Below, piece by piece: positions 29,227 through 39,324 of a stretch of 64,000 nucleotides of DNA (position 1 is its first letter; the number at the start of each line of letters is the position of its first letter). Position numbers and translations under genes: made by a program. The notes below the pieces were generated by a model. That model worked only from the letters and a program-made list of their open reading frames with translations. It was not told where the DNA came from and made no database searches. The stretch spans positions 1 to 64,000 of the forward strand of contig NZ_JAGTPK010000015.1 in NCBI RefSeq assembly GCF_021147775.1, given 5' to 3'. Source of the stretch: Pseudomonas californiensis. GTDB lineage: Bacteria > Pseudomonadota > Gammaproteobacteria > Pseudomonadales > Pseudomonadaceae.

Positions 29227-29340
29227 GAACCCCTGCTCTGAAACCTCGTCGTAGCCGTCGTCCGACAATTTTTCATGCAATCTCGCTCAGCGTCTAAGCT
29301 TGTATCAGGTGCGTTAACAGGGTGACCGGATCAATCGACT

Positions 29341-32300
29341 ATGGGCGTATTTCGGCATTCCGATAGCAAGCAAGAGGTAGAGTCCGCTGACCGTCAGGAT
29401 GACCCGAGCGTGCCGCAGCGTCCTCGTCGCAAACGTTACGGATGGCGGGTATTTTGGGTGGTTTTGGTTCTGGCCGGGGTTGCTCTGGGTGTTGCCGTGG
29501 CCTTGGAAAGCCGCAGTTCCAGGCTTCAGGCGCGCGAGTTCAGCCGCTTTGCAGCCAGCCTGAGCTACTCGATGCAACCGGGTCCCAGTGATGCAGTGGT
29601 GTATCCGGGGGACGGGCCTTTTGACAAACGCCTGGGCTACTCATCGCTGGACGAGTTTTTGCCGCGCCTGCTCAAGCGTGACTACGTGATCACTCGCCAG
29701 ACCCGGTTCTCGCCGGAACTGATGCGCTACAGCCAGCGAGGTTTTTTTGTTCCCTATCAGGAAAAGACCCAGGCCGGTTTGTCGATCACCGACTGCCGTG
29801 GCGAGTCGCTATACGAGTTTCGCTACCCTCAGCAGTTCTACTCGACCTTCGCGACCATTCCACCGGTGGTGGTGCACAGCCTGCTGTTCATCGAAAACCG
29901 TGACCTGCTTGATCCGCAGCAACCGCTGGCAAACCCGGCGGTGGACTGGCCGCGGTTTGCCAAGGCCGCGTGGTCGCAGGTGGCGAAAATACTCGCCCTG
30001 CCCGGCCAGTCAGCAGGCGGCAGCACCTTGGCGACTCAATTGGAAAAGTATCGTCACTCGCCCGACGGCCTTACACAGTCGAGTTCTGAAAAGTTGCGGC
30101 AGATGATTTCTGCCAGCGTGCGCGCCTATCAACCGGGTGCAGAAACCCTCGCTGTGCGTCAACGGGTAGTGCGTGATTATCTCAATAGCGTGCCGTTGTC
30201 TGCAGTGCCGGGGCATGGTGAGGTTCATGGTCTGGCCGAAGGTTTGCGGGTCTGGTTCGGCGTGGATTTCGCCAAAACCAACCAAGTGCTGGCGTCAGCG
30301 CCAGTCGACGAAAAAGGTCTGGCCGAAAAGGCGCTGGCGTTGCGTGAAGTGCTGTCGCTGGTGATTGCCCAAAGACGACCCTCGCACTATCTGGCCAAGG
30401 GGCGTCTGGAACTGGCTGAGCTGACCGACAGCCATATCCGGCTGTTGGCACAAGCCAATGTCGTTGATCAGCCACTCGCCGATGCGGCCCTGGCAGCAAA
30501 GGTCACTTACCGTGACTGGGTGCAGCAACCGACGATTCAGCCCATCGAAACCAACAAAGGCATCAGCGTTGCGCGTACCCGTCTGTCCAATCTGGTCAAT
30601 CGACCGCTCTACGATCTGGATCGTCTCGACCTGTCGGCCACCAGCACCTTGCATGGTGGTTTGCAGAGCAGCATCAGTCAGTACCTGCGGAACCTGGCAA
30701 ACCCTGAGTTCGCGGCAACGATCGGCCTTTTGGGCGAGCGCCTGCTGACCCCGGCCAGTACTGCGCAGGTGCGTTACAGCTTCACCCTGTTCGAACGCGG
30801 CGCGGACGGATCACGCGTCAGGGTACAAACTGACAGCACAGACCAGCCGTTCGACATCAATGAAGGCAGCAAGCTCGAACTCGGCTCGACCGCCAAGATG
30901 CGCGTGCTGACGACCTACCTTGAGATGATCGCCGAGCTGCATGGACGGTACGCCGACATGAACGTTGCCGAATTGCGAAAAGTCCCGGTGGAAGAACCTG
31001 ACAGGCTGACCCGATGGTCGGTGGATTACCTGGTGCAGAACAAGGACCGGGACCTGAAGAAAATGCTCTCGGCAGCGCTTGATCGCACTTATTCCGCAAG
31101 CCCGGGAGAAGCGTTTTTCACCGGGGGCGGCATGCACCGTTTCAACAACTTTCGGCGTGAAGACGACGGGCGTATTCCGACCTTGCGCGAGTCGCTGCGT
31201 GAATCCATCAACCTGCCTTTCATTCGCCTGATGCGTGATGTGGTGCGCTACAGCACCTATCAGGCACCGAACAACAGTGCCGCGCTGCTCAAGGACGATG
31301 ACAATCCACGGCGCCAGGAATACCTCAGCCAATTTGCCGACCGTGAAGGCACGGTGTTTTTGCTGAGATTCTGGAAGCGGTACAAGGACAAGACCACGCA
31401 GGAGCGGCTCGATACGTTTCTGGACGGTATCCATCCGACGGCCATTCGACTGGCAGCGGTGCATCGTTATCTGCTGCCCGGTGCCGACCAGAACACCTTC
31501 AATGCCTTCGTGCGCGCACACCTTGACGACAGCAAAGCGACCTCCAGACTCACCGAAAAGCGCATGGCGGAACTGTACAAAAGCTATGGCCCGGGTGCCT
31601 ACGATCTGCCAGATCAAGGCTACATCGCCCGCGCTCATCCGCTGGACCTGTGGCTGGTGGGCTATTTGCTGAAACACCCTGATGCGCAATTCAAGGATGC
31701 CGTGGCCGCCAGCCGTTTCGAGCGCCAGGAAGTCTACGGCTGGCTGTTCAAGAGCCGACACAAAGGCGCTCGTGACAGCCGCGTCCGTACCATGATGGAG
31801 GTCGAAGCATTTCTGGACATCGAGCAACGCTGGCAGCGCGTCGGGTACCCGTTCGATCATCTGGTTCCGTCGCTGGCCACCGCAATCGGCAGTTCAGGAG
31901 ACCGACCGGCTGCGCTGGCCGAATTGATCGGCATCATTCAGAACGACGGAATACGCCTGCCGCCCGTGCGCATCGACAGCCTGCACTTTGCGGCTGACAC
32001 ACCCTACGAAACCGAACTGACCATCAACCCGGAGCTGGGTCAGCGCGTGCTGCCGTCCGAAGTGGCAGCAGCAATGCGCGAAGCCTTGTCGCAGGTGGTC
32101 GATGGTGGCACTGCCAAGCGAGTCCAGGGCACGTTCAAGATGTACGACGGTACGGTGCTGACCATGGGTGGCAAGACCGGCACCGGTGACAACCGGATCG
32201 AGAGCATCGGCGCAAGCGGGCGAATCATCAGTTCAAGGGCGATCAATCGTACAGCGACTTTTGTGTTTTATATCGGTGAAAACCACTTTGGCGCGCTGAC

Positions 32301-32460
32301 GGCATTTGTGCCGGGGCGAGCGGCAGAGGGCTATCGCTTCACCTCGGCCCTGCCGGTGCAGGTCCTGAAAGGCATGGCACCGATCCTGACACCCTACCTG
32401 GAGAACAAGGGTCAGGCCATGTGCAATACGTCCCTGCCGCCTGCGCCACCGGGAATCTGA
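29341..32460 (+). CDS. Atypical bifunctional class A penicillin-binding-like protein
   Basis: 1039 residues. A cytoplasmic tail and one membrane anchor (about 37-57) precede a GT51-like transglycosylase domain (about 160-340; GGSTLATQLEK, YLNSVPLSAVPGHG, LRVWFG) and a transpeptidase domain with GSTAK (serine near 516), SIN (near 622) and KTG (near 945). The first GT51 motif is divergent (FIENRDLLDPQQ, no EDxxFxxHxG) and the third has Gln where the second catalytic Glu is expected (EKLRQM). It is longer than PBP1a/1b. Probably periplasmic and peptidoglycan-related, but glycosyltransfer may be weak or altered. Confidence 0.75.
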   Translation: MGVFRHSDSKQEVESADRQDDPSVPQRPRRKRYGWRVFWVVLVLAGVALGVAVALESRSSRLQAREFSRFAASLSYSMQPGPSDAVVYPGDGPFDKRLGYSSLDEFLPRLLKRDYVITRQTRFSPELMRYSQRGFFVPYQEKTQAGLSITDCRGESLYEFRYPQQFYSTFATIPPVVVHSLLFIENRDLLDPQQPLANPAVDWPRFAKAAWSQVAKILALPGQSAGGSTLATQLEKYRHSPDGLTQSSSEKLRQMISASVRAYQPGAETLAVRQRVVRDYLNSVPLSAVPGHGEVHGLAEGLRVWFGVDFAKTNQVLASAPVDEKGLAEKALALREVLSLVIAQRRPSHYLAKGRLELAELTDSHIRLLAQANVVDQPLADAALAAKVTYRDWVQQPTIQPIETNKGISVARTRLSNLVNRPLYDLDRLDLSATSTLHGGLQSSISQYLRNLANPEFAATIGLLGERLLTPASTAQVRYSFTLFERGADGSRVRVQTDSTDQPFDINEGSKLELGSTAKMRVLTTYLEMIAELHGRYADMNVAELRKVPVEEPDRLTRWSVDYLVQNKDRDLKKMLSAALDRTYSASPGEAFFTGGGMHRFNNFRREDDGRIPTLRESLRESINLPFIRLMRDVVRYSTYQAPNNSAALLKDDDNPRRQEYLSQFADREGTVFLLRFWKRYKDKTTQERLDTFLDGIHPTAIRLAAVHRYLLPGADQNTFNAFVRAHLDDSKATSRLTEKRMAELYKSYGPGAYDLPDQGYIARAHPLDLWLVGYLLKHPDAQFKDAVAASRFERQEVYGWLFKSRHKGARDSRVRTMMEVEAFLDIEQRWQRVGYPFDHLVPSLATAIGSSGDRPAALAELIGIIQNDGIRLPPVRIDSLHFAADTPYETELTINPELGQRVLPSEVAAAMREALSQVVDGGTAKRVQGTFKMYDGTVLTMGGKTGTGDNRIESIGASGRIISSRAINRTATFVFYIGENHFGALTAFVPGRAAEGYRFTSALPVQVLKGMAPILTPYLENKGQAMCNTSLPPAPPGI

Positions 32461-32532
32461 TCGGGCTCAAAATCCAGCGGTTCTGCCATCCGCCAGCAGA
32501 TGACCGCTCGTCTGTGACGCTTGTCGCAATGT

Positions 32533-32558
32533 TTAGATATATCTTAAGCTATATCTAA
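32533..32558. promoter_or_regulatory. 26 bp palindrome, operator of the PadR/SIP pair
   Basis: TTAGATATA (32533-32541) pairs with TATATCTAA (32550-32558) around a central CTTAAG; only one position pair (32542/32549) mismatches. It ends 21 bp before the PadR start and most likely binds that regulator. Confidence 0.65.
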
Positions 32559-32579
32559 CTTGTAACGAGGGACTTGAAA

Positions 32580-33170
32580 ATGCGCGATGACGCTCATCAC
32601 CATCACCCCCGTCCGCCGCACGCCCGTGAATTTGGCGAAGGCCGCGACGGTTTTGAAAAACGCCCAGGCCGCGAACGCGGTGGAAGAGGCCCGCGGGTCT
32701 TTGCGCCAGGCGATCTGAAGTTATTGTTGCTGGCGCTGATCGCCGAACAGCCTTCCCACGGCTATGACCTGATACGCAAGATCGAAGGTATCTTTGACGG
32801 CGCTTACAGCCCAAGCCCCGGCGTGATTTATCCGACCCTGACCTTTCTTGAAGAAAGCGAGCTGATCATCGGCGACGCTCAGGCGGGCAAAAAACTTTAT
32901 ACCGTGACCGAAGCAGGCAGTACTTCATTGCTGGACCAGGCCGTTGCGCTAGACGGCGTGCGCACTCGCATCGACGTCAGCAAACGTTCGCTGCGCGGTC
33001 ATGACCGACCACCGGAAATCCATGAAGCAGTGCACAACCTGCGACATGCGCTGCAAATGCACCACGGTCGCTGGAGCCCTGAAGAGATTCTTCGGGTTCG
33101 CGATCTGCTCAACAACACCGCCAAGGCCATCGTCGATGGACCCCAATCTGCCTCGGAGAAGTCGGTATGA
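32580..33170 (+). CDS. PadR-family regulator, YqjI-like
   Basis: 196 residues. A His-rich N-terminus (DDAHHHHPRPPHAREF) precedes the PadR winged helix (FAPGDLKLLLLALIAEQPSHGYDLIRKIE) and a C-terminal dimerisation region. This layout, and the following siderophore-interacting protein gene, match E. coli YqjI, a nickel-responsive repressor of the ferric reductase gene yqjH. A TTG two codons upstream is in frame; the ATG at 32580 has GAGGGA well placed. Overlaps the next gene by 4 bp; a 26 bp palindrome lies upstream. Confidence 0.85.
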   Translation: MRDDAHHHHPRPPHAREFGEGRDGFEKRPGRERGGRGPRVFAPGDLKLLLLALIAEQPSHGYDLIRKIEGIFDGAYSPSPGVIYPTLTFLEESELIIGDAQAGKKLYTVTEAGSTSLLDQAVALDGVRTRIDVSKRSLRGHDRPPEIHEAVHNLRHALQMHHGRWSPEEILRVRDLLNNTAKAIVDGPQSASEKSV

Positions 33171-33961
33171 ATTCGCAGGAATACGCTCAAGACAAGCAGC
33201 CGGAACAATCCATCCATCGCGTCATGCATGAAATCAAACATCGCAAGCTGCTAGTGGCACGCGTGACAGACCTGACGCCGCTGATGCGCCGCATCACGCT
33301 GCAAGGGACGGAGCTGGCAGGCTTTATCAGCCTGGGTACCGATGACCACGTCAAACTGTTCTTCCCACAGACGGCTGAAGAGCACGCAGCACTGGAAAAC
33401 CCGACGGCTGGCGGGGACAAGGAAGGGCCACGCCCGCCGATGCGCGATTACACGCCGCGTCGATATGACGAAGCCACTGGCGAACTGGACATCGATTTTG
33501 TCCTGCACGGTGAAGGGCCTGCTGCGACCTGGGCGGCTCAGGCGGCGCCCGGCCAGTTCTTGCACATCGCAGGGCCTCGCGGCTCGATGGTGGTGCCGGA
33601 CATGTTCGACAGTTATTTACTGATCGGCGATGAAACGGCTATCCCGGCTATCGCTCGACGCCTCGAATCATTACCAGCCAACCGTGCCGCTCTGGTGGTG
33701 GTCGAGGTTGCCAATCAGCAGGAACAGCAAGTCTTTCAGAGCGCAGCACAGGTCGATGTGATCTGGATCGTGCGGGGCGAGCAGAGCCTGCTGGACGTTA
33801 CGCGCCGTCTTGAAATGCCCGAGGGCAAGCTCTACGCCTGGATCGCGACCGAGTCAGGACTGTCTCGCAAGGTACGTCGCGTGCTGCTGGACGAGTTCGG
33901 CCTTGAAGAAGAATTCGTCAAGGCGGCAGGTTACTGGAAGCTGGACACGACAGAAGAATAA
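33167..33961 (+). CDS. Siderophore-interacting protein (ferric-chelate reductase)
   Basis: 264 residues of the SIP/YqjH family, FAD-dependent NADPH reductases that release iron from ferric chelates in the cytoplasm. Seen: RRITLQG, MRDYTPRRYD (FAD contact RxYT), GPAATWAAQAAPGQFLHIAGPRGS, and the C-terminal VRRVLLDEFGLEEEFVKAAGYWK signature in blocks. Translationally coupled (ATGA) to the PadR regulator, implying metal-dependent control. Confidence 0.9.
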   Translation: MNSQEYAQDKQPEQSIHRVMHEIKHRKLLVARVTDLTPLMRRITLQGTELAGFISLGTDDHVKLFFPQTAEEHAALENPTAGGDKEGPRPPMRDYTPRRYDEATGELDIDFVLHGEGPAATWAAQAAPGQFLHIAGPRGSMVVPDMFDSYLLIGDETAIPAIARRLESLPANRAALVVVEVANQQEQQVFQSAAQVDVIWIVRGEQSLLDVTRRLEMPEGKLYAWIATESGLSRKVRRVLLDEFGLEEEFVKAAGYWKLDTTEE

Positions 33962-33975
33962 AACACCTGGGCGGC

Positions 33976-34635
33976 TCAGCGCTTACGACGGGCCGCCCAT
34001 TTATCGATCCCCAGCAACACCAGCGCAATCATCAGAAAGCCTGCCAACACCCCCAACGCGTTAATGAATGCTTTTGGGTAGCCGATAGTGCCGACGTCGA
34101 TGAACGGGTACATGTAGTCGCCGATCACATCGCCACGCAGCAGGATGTAGGCGAAGTAAGCGATCGGGTACAGCATCCAAAGCCCCAGATGACCCAGACG
34201 CAACGTTCCCTTGGGCACGTAAAGCCACCAATAGAGCAAAAATGCCAAAGGCATCACGTCGTGCAGTAATTCATCGGCCACCCATTGCCAGCCTTGCGGC
34301 TGCCACAAGTGACGCAGTAGTACGTTATAGGCAATCCCGACCAGCGCAATGCTCGCAGCAATACCGCTGCACACCACCGGATGGCGGAAGAATCGATGGC
34401 CTGCGGACTGACGTTCGTTCAACGCACAGGTCAGCGCGACCACGACCAGGGTGTTGGTCAGCACGGTAAAAAAGCTGAAGAACCGCACCAGCCCACCCAA
34501 CAGGCTGGCGTGATCGGCGTAGCGGCCAATGAAGATCAGGTAGAGCTGAATAACCAGACCCGACCAGCCCAGGCAGGCGGCAACAAGGGTGAAATAGCGC
34601 TGTCCCTGCGCTGGTCGTGAAGGTGAGCTGTACAT
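33976..34635 (-). CDS. Pr6Pr-family membrane protein
   Basis: 219 residues with about six membrane segments and the motifs FFSFFTVLTNTL, LLHDVMPLAF and GYPKAFINALG seen in this poorly known membrane family. Start chosen at 34635 (MYSSPSRP), with AAGGAT upstream; the longer frame would run toward the next gene. Function unknown. Confidence 0.75.
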   Translation of the reverse strand: MYSSPSRPAQGQRYFTLVAACLGWSGLVIQLYLIFIGRYADHASLLGGLVRFFSFFTVLTNTLVVVALTCALNERQSAGHRFFRHPVVCSGIAASIALVGIAYNVLLRHLWQPQGWQWVADELLHDVMPLAFLLYWWLYVPKGTLRLGHLGLWMLYPIAYFAYILLRGDVIGDYMYPFIDVGTIGYPKAFINALGVLAGFLMIALVLLGIDKWAARRKR

Positions 34636-34702
34636 CGAATCTATATCCTTGAAATCCAGCGTCCGTGCCGGGTATATCTGACTGCGCTTGACCGGACAGC
34701 TG

Positions 34703-34930
34703 TCACCAGCCTTTGCTGCGATGCAATTTGACGTAAAGACCTTCAACCTTTTCACGCGCCCAAGGGGTTTTGCGCAGGAAGGTGAGACTGGACTTTATGC
34801 TCGGGTCACTCTTGAAGCAGCGGATGTCGATACGCTCGGCCAGGCCGGACCACTCATAGTGCTCAATCAGCGCCCGCAGGATCTGTTCGAGGGTGACGCC
34901 GTGCAGCGGATCGATGTTGGGTGTGCTCAT
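34703..34930 (-). CDS. VF530-family small DNA-binding protein
   Basis: 75 residues, [34 protein letters not shown]...[17 protein letters not shown], matching the VF530/DUF2132 family in short blocks. The fold was described as DNA-binding; no regulatory target is known. Start at 34930 after AAGG. Independent of the neighbouring membrane protein (67 bp gap). Confidence 0.85.
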   Translation of the reverse strand: MSTPNIDPLHGVTLEQILRALIEHYEWSGLAERIDIRCFKSDPSIKSSLTFLRKTPWAREKVEGLYVKLHRSKGW

Positions 34931-35385
34931 GAGAAACCTTGAAGCCTGTTGAGGGGGCGGTAACTGAGGCTGCGCACCGGGTGTCGAGCGATCAGACCAC
35001 GTATAGAGTCTAGCCTGTGCTGACCTGCCTTGGCGTGGGCATGGCGCCATGCACGTTGACCATCTTCAAAACCAGGCTCTGCGGGCAGCCCGGCTCAGTA
35101 AGTCCATTCATTTCAAGCGGTTGGATCTTGCCTGAAATTCCCAGGCCATTAAAGCACTGTTACCAAACCTGCAATGATCCATGTCAGGTTTGCCACTGTT
35201 AGCCAACTCGTTAGCGTCCTATCATTGTCAGCCTCAGAGCTGAATCGATTTTCCTTGGGCAGTGTTGCGCCGACGGCTGCACAGACCGCTGCGGCAGAAC
35301 ACTGTTACTCCCAGGCATTGTCACTTCCAAGCATTTTTACTCCCAAACATTGTCTTTCCATAAGCCTAAAAAGAATGCCTTTTCC
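34931..35385 (+). promoter_or_regulatory. oprB upstream region
   Basis: 455 bp without a supported gene. It contains an inverted repeat CAAACCTG (35164-35171) / CAGGTTTG (35185-35192), two imperfect direct copies of ACTCCCARRCATTGTC (near 35308 and 35339) and an AANAANAA motif (35368-35375) 10 bp before the oprB start, a possible Crc/Hfq site. No promoter could be placed firmly. Confidence 0.45.
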
Positions 35386-36747
35386 ATGCCCAGTCTCTCG
35401 AAGCACCCTCGCCTGCTAACGGTTCATCGTATGGTCAGTCTGTGCGGCCTGACGTTTATTGGCTTGACGGCTCAGGTTCAGGCCGCATCTGCACTGGCAT
35501 CCGATTCGCCTTGGATGCTCGGCGACTGGGGCAGCAGGCGCAGCGAGCTCTCGAAGCAGGGCATTGATTTCAAACTCGACTACACCAGCGAAACCGGCGC
35601 CAACCTGCATGGCGGATATAACCATGACAAGGCCGTACGCTACAGCGATCAGATCGCGCTAGGCGCGCACCTGGATCTGCAAAAGCTGCTGGGGTGGCAG
35701 GACGCCGAGTTCCAACTGACGCTGAACAACCGCAACGGCGAAAACATCAGCAACGACCGTATCGGCGACCCACGCACCGGCACAGTGTCGTCTTCGCAGG
35801 AAGTCTGGGGGCGCGGCAGCGTGACCCGCCTGACCCAGCTCTGGTATCAACAGAAATTTTTAGACCAGGCCTTGAGTGTGAAACTCGGCAGGTTCAATGA
35901 AGGCGAAGACTTCAATACCATGCCCTGCGACTTCCAGAATCTGTCGCTATGCGGCTCGCAGGTCGGTAACTATGTGAACACCTGGTACAACTGGCCCATC
36001 AGCCAGTGGGCCATGCGCGTCAAGTATCAGCTCACCCCAAAGCTGTTTGCGCAGATCGGTGCCTATGAGCAAAACCCGTCCAATCTGGAAAACGACAACG
36101 CTTTCACGCTCAGCGGCAGCGGCACGCAAGGCGCGGTTCTGCCGATCGAACTGGTCTGGTCGCCGCAACTGAATGACCTGCCGGGCGAGTACCGCGCCGG
36201 CTATTACTACAGCACCGCCGATAGCGAAGACGTTTACAAGAACAACGCCGGGCAGTCCGCAGCGCTCGCTGGCACCGCCTACCGCAGCGCATCGAGCAAG
36301 CACGGCATGTGGCTCAACCTGCGCCAGCAAGTCACCAGCCTGGCCAGCGACCAAAGCCGGGGGCTGAGCGTGTTCGCAAACGGCACCCTGCACGACAAGA
36401 AAACCAACATGGTCGACAACTACGTGTCTGTCGGCATGGTTTACAAAGGGTTGTTCGATGCTCGTCCCGGGGACGACATCGGCGTCGGTTTTTCGCGCAT
36501 TCATGTCAATCCGGCATACCGCAAGAACGCCGATGCACGAAATTAGGCAGCGGCGGTCTACGACTACAACGACCCGTCCTTCATGCCCCTGCAGGACACG
36601 GAATACAACGCTGAGCTGTATTACGGTATCCATATGACCAACTGGCTCACGGTGCGCCCGAACCTGCAATACGTCCGTCATCCAGGCGGCGTGGATCAGG
36701 TGGACGATGCAGTGGTCGCCGGTCTGAAAGTACAACTTTCGTTCTGA
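35386..36747 (+). pseudogene. oprB: OprB carbohydrate porin, interrupted by an amber codon
   Basis: An outer-membrane sugar porin frame of 454 codons with one in-frame TAG at 36544-36546. Upstream part: signal peptide (MVSLCGLTFIGLTAQVQA), then OprB blocks (DYTSETGANLHGGY, LGRFNEGEDFN, NYVNTWYNWPISQWAMR). After the TAG the same frame continues for 66 codons (AAAVYDYNDPSFMPLQDTEY, AELYYGIHMTNWLTVRPNLQY) and ends with the aromatic terminus VQLSF TGA at 36747. A C to T change of CAG is the simplest cause. The product would lack the last beta strands and the C-terminal Phe needed for outer-membrane assembly. Confidence 0.85.
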
Positions 36748-36866
36748 ACAACGGTTGAATTTGGCCGTCGGTTAATCGTCTCAACAGTTAGCTGTTACAA
36801 ATGATGTCACGGGTGGTGCTTTAGAAGCCCGGACATCAGTCACTCAATTCTCGCGGAGATTCGGAT

Positions 36867-39305
36867 ATGGGCACTGATAGTGCTTCGAGTAAAAATCGTC
36901 TGTTACCGACACTATTAGGGCTGGTGATCCTGCTGATGGGGTTGGCACTTGTGGTCGGCGGCATCAGATTGTTGCAACTGGATGGCTCGCTGTATTACCT
37001 GCTGGCAGGTATTGGCTTTGCCGTGACAGGCATCTTGTTGATCACCGGTCGCTCGGCCGCACTGGGGCTGTATGCGGTGCTGCTCTTCGCGAGCACGGTC
37101 TGGTCTCTGTGGGAGGTCGGTCTGGACTGGTGGCAGTTGGTGCCACGTCTGGCGCTGTGGTTCGCGTTGGGTATCGTCCTGCTGCTGCCATGGTTCCGTC
37201 GTCCGCTGTTGCGCAATGGCCCGGCCCGCATGGGCACCGGCGCACTGAGCATCGCGGTGGTTCTGGCTGGCCTGACGGCTTTGGCGAGCCAGTTCACTCA
37301 CCCTGGTCGCATCGAAGGTCAACTGGATCGCGAAACTGCGGGCACCACCAACACCGCCCCGGCCATGCCGGATGGCGACTGGCAGTCCTATGGCCGTACT
37401 GCGTTTGGTGATCGCTACTCGCCACTCGCGCAGATCACGCCGGAAAACGTGAACAAGCTGGAGCCTGCCTGGACCTACCGTACCGGTGACATCCCAGGCC
37501 CCGGTGACCCCGGCGAAACCACCGCTGAGAATACCCCGCTGAAGGTCAATGGCATGTTGTACGTGTGCACGCCACACAGCCAGGTGATCGCGCTTGACCC
37601 GGATTCGGGCAAGGAAATCTGGCGCTTCGATCCGAAGATCAGCACCCAGAAAGCGGAAAATTTTAAAGGCTGGGCGCATATGACCTGCCGTGGCGTCACC
37701 TATCACGATGACGCGGCATACGCCGCCGCCGCACCTGCCCAGAGCCCTGCCACACCAACGGCTGAAGGCACTGCACCGACTGCGGCGGCGAACACTGCAA
37801 GTGCTTGCCCACGCAGAATCTTCCTGCCGACTGCCGACACCCGTCTGATCGCGCTGAATGCCGACACCGGCAAGATGTGCGAAGACTTCGGCAACAAGGG
37901 CTCGGTCGATCTGACAGCCAACATGGGTACCTTCGCCCCGGGCGGTTACTACTCCACGTCGCCACCTGCGGTGACCAAGGACCTGGTGATCATCGGCGGC
38001 CATGTTACCGATAACGTTTCCGTGGATGAGCCGTCCGGCGTGATCCGCGCCTACGACGTGCACACCGGCCGTCTGGTCTGGAACTGGGACAGCGGCAACC
38101 CGGAAGCGACCGCTCCCATTGCCGAAGGTCAGATCTACACCCGCAACTCGCCCAACATGTGGTCGATGTTCAGTGTTGATGAAAAGCTGGGCATGATCTA
38201 TCTGCCGATGGGCAACCAGACACCCGACCAATGGGGTGGCGACCGGACACCGGACTCCGAGAAATACAGCGCGGGTCTGGTTGCACTGGACATCGCGACC
38301 GGTCGCGTACGCTGGAACTACCAGTTCACGCATCACGACCTGTGGGACATGGACGTGGGTGGTCAACCGACACTCATGGACATGAAAACCGCTGACGGCG
38401 TGAAACCGGCTGTGCTGGCATCGACCAAGCAAGGCAGCATCTATGTGCTGGACCGCAGCAATGGTCAGCCGATTGTACCTATCAACGAAGTGCCCGTGCC
38501 GCAAGGCGCAGTCGAAGGCGACCACACCTCGCCGACGCAACCCAAATCTGACCTGAATTTCATGCCGCCTCCGCTGAAAGAGCGCGACATGTGGGGCGTG
38601 ACCCCGTTTGATCAGATGATGTGCCGGATCGACTTCAAATCCCTGCGTTACGACGGCCCGTTCACCCCGCCATCGCTGCAAGGCTCGATCGTTTATCCAG
38701 GTAACTTCGGCGTGTTCGACTGGGGTGGCATTTCCATCGATCCGGTTCGTCAGATCGCTTTCGTCAACCCAAGCTACATGGCCTTCCGCTCCAAGCTGGT
38801 TCCTTCTGCCGAAGTTGAAGGCGGCCCAGGTCGCAAGAGCGAAACCGAAGGCGTGCAGCCGAACAAGGGCGCACCGTATGGTGTGATTCTGGAAGCACTG
38901 CTGTCGCCAATGGGCCTGCCGTGCCAGGCACCGGCATGGGGTTACGTGGCAGCGGTCGACCTGACCAACCACAAGACCATTTGGATGCACAAGAACGGCA
39001 CTGTACGCGACAGCTCGCCGGTTCCGATCCCTCTGACCATGGGCGTTCCAAGCCTGGGTGGTACTTTCACCACCGCCAGCGGCCTTGCGTTCCTGAGCGG
39101 TACCCTCGACCAGTACCTGCGCGCCTACGATGTTCGTAACGGCAAGCAACTGTGGGAAGGCCGCCTGCCAGCAGGCGCCCAGACCACACCGATGACCTAC
39201 ACCGGCAAGGACGGTCAGCAATACGTGCTGGTCGTGGCTGGCGGTCACGGCTCGCTGGGCACCAAACAGGGCGACTACGTGATGGCCTTCAAACTGCCGA
39301 AGTAA
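36867..39305 (+). CDS. gcd: PQQ-dependent membrane glucose dehydrogenase
   Basis: 812 residues. Five N-terminal membrane segments (about 1-140) carry the ubiquinone-reducing part; the periplasmic eight-bladed PQQ propeller follows, with WQSYGRTAFGDRYSPLAQI, the GWAHMTCRGVTYHDD block, TRNSPNMWSM and VPSLGGTFTTASGLAF. It oxidises glucose to gluconate in the periplasm and feeds electrons to the respiratory chain. An Ala/Pro/Thr-rich insertion (about 290-313) is in a surface loop. The broken oprB gene directly upstream would have supplied its substrate. A strong terminator follows. Confidence 0.95.
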   Translation: MGTDSASSKNRLLPTLLGLVILLMGLALVVGGIRLLQLDGSLYYLLAGIGFAVTGILLITGRSAALGLYAVLLFASTVWSLWEVGLDWWQLVPRLALWFALGIVLLLPWFRRPLLRNGPARMGTGALSIAVVLAGLTALASQFTHPGRIEGQLDRETAGTTNTAPAMPDGDWQSYGRTAFGDRYSPLAQITPENVNKLEPAWTYRTGDIPGPGDPGETTAENTPLKVNGMLYVCTPHSQVIALDPDSGKEIWRFDPKISTQKAENFKGWAHMTCRGVTYHDDAAYAAAAPAQSPATPTAEGTAPTAAANTASACPRRIFLPTADTRLIALNADTGKMCEDFGNKGSVDLTANMGTFAPGGYYSTSPPAVTKDLVIIGGHVTDNVSVDEPSGVIRAYDVHTGRLVWNWDSGNPEATAPIAEGQIYTRNSPNMWSMFSVDEKLGMIYLPMGNQTPDQWGGDRTPDSEKYSAGLVALDIATGRVRWNYQFTHHDLWDMDVGGQPTLMDMKTADGVKPAVLASTKQGSIYVLDRSNGQPIVPINEVPVPQGAVEGDHTSPTQPKSDLNFMPPPLKERDMWGVTPFDQMMCRIDFKSLRYDGPFTPPSLQGSIVYPGNFGVFDWGGISIDPVRQIAFVNPSYMAFRSKLVPSAEVEGGPGRKSETEGVQPNKGAPYGVILEALLSPMGLPCQAPAWGYVAAVDLTNHKTIWMHKNGTVRDSSPVPIPLTMGVPSLGGTFTTASGLAFLSGTLDQYLRAYDVRNGKQLWEGRLPAGAQTTPMTYTGKDGQQYVLVVAGGHGSLGTKQGDYVMAFKLPK

Positions 39306-39324
39306 CGCACTACCGAGGCAAACC

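Noticed and set aside
35386-36546. Naturally shorter OprB variant
   Set aside because: The post-TAG frame keeps OprB-like sequence and the terminal Phe, so this is a broken full-length gene rather than a different porin type.
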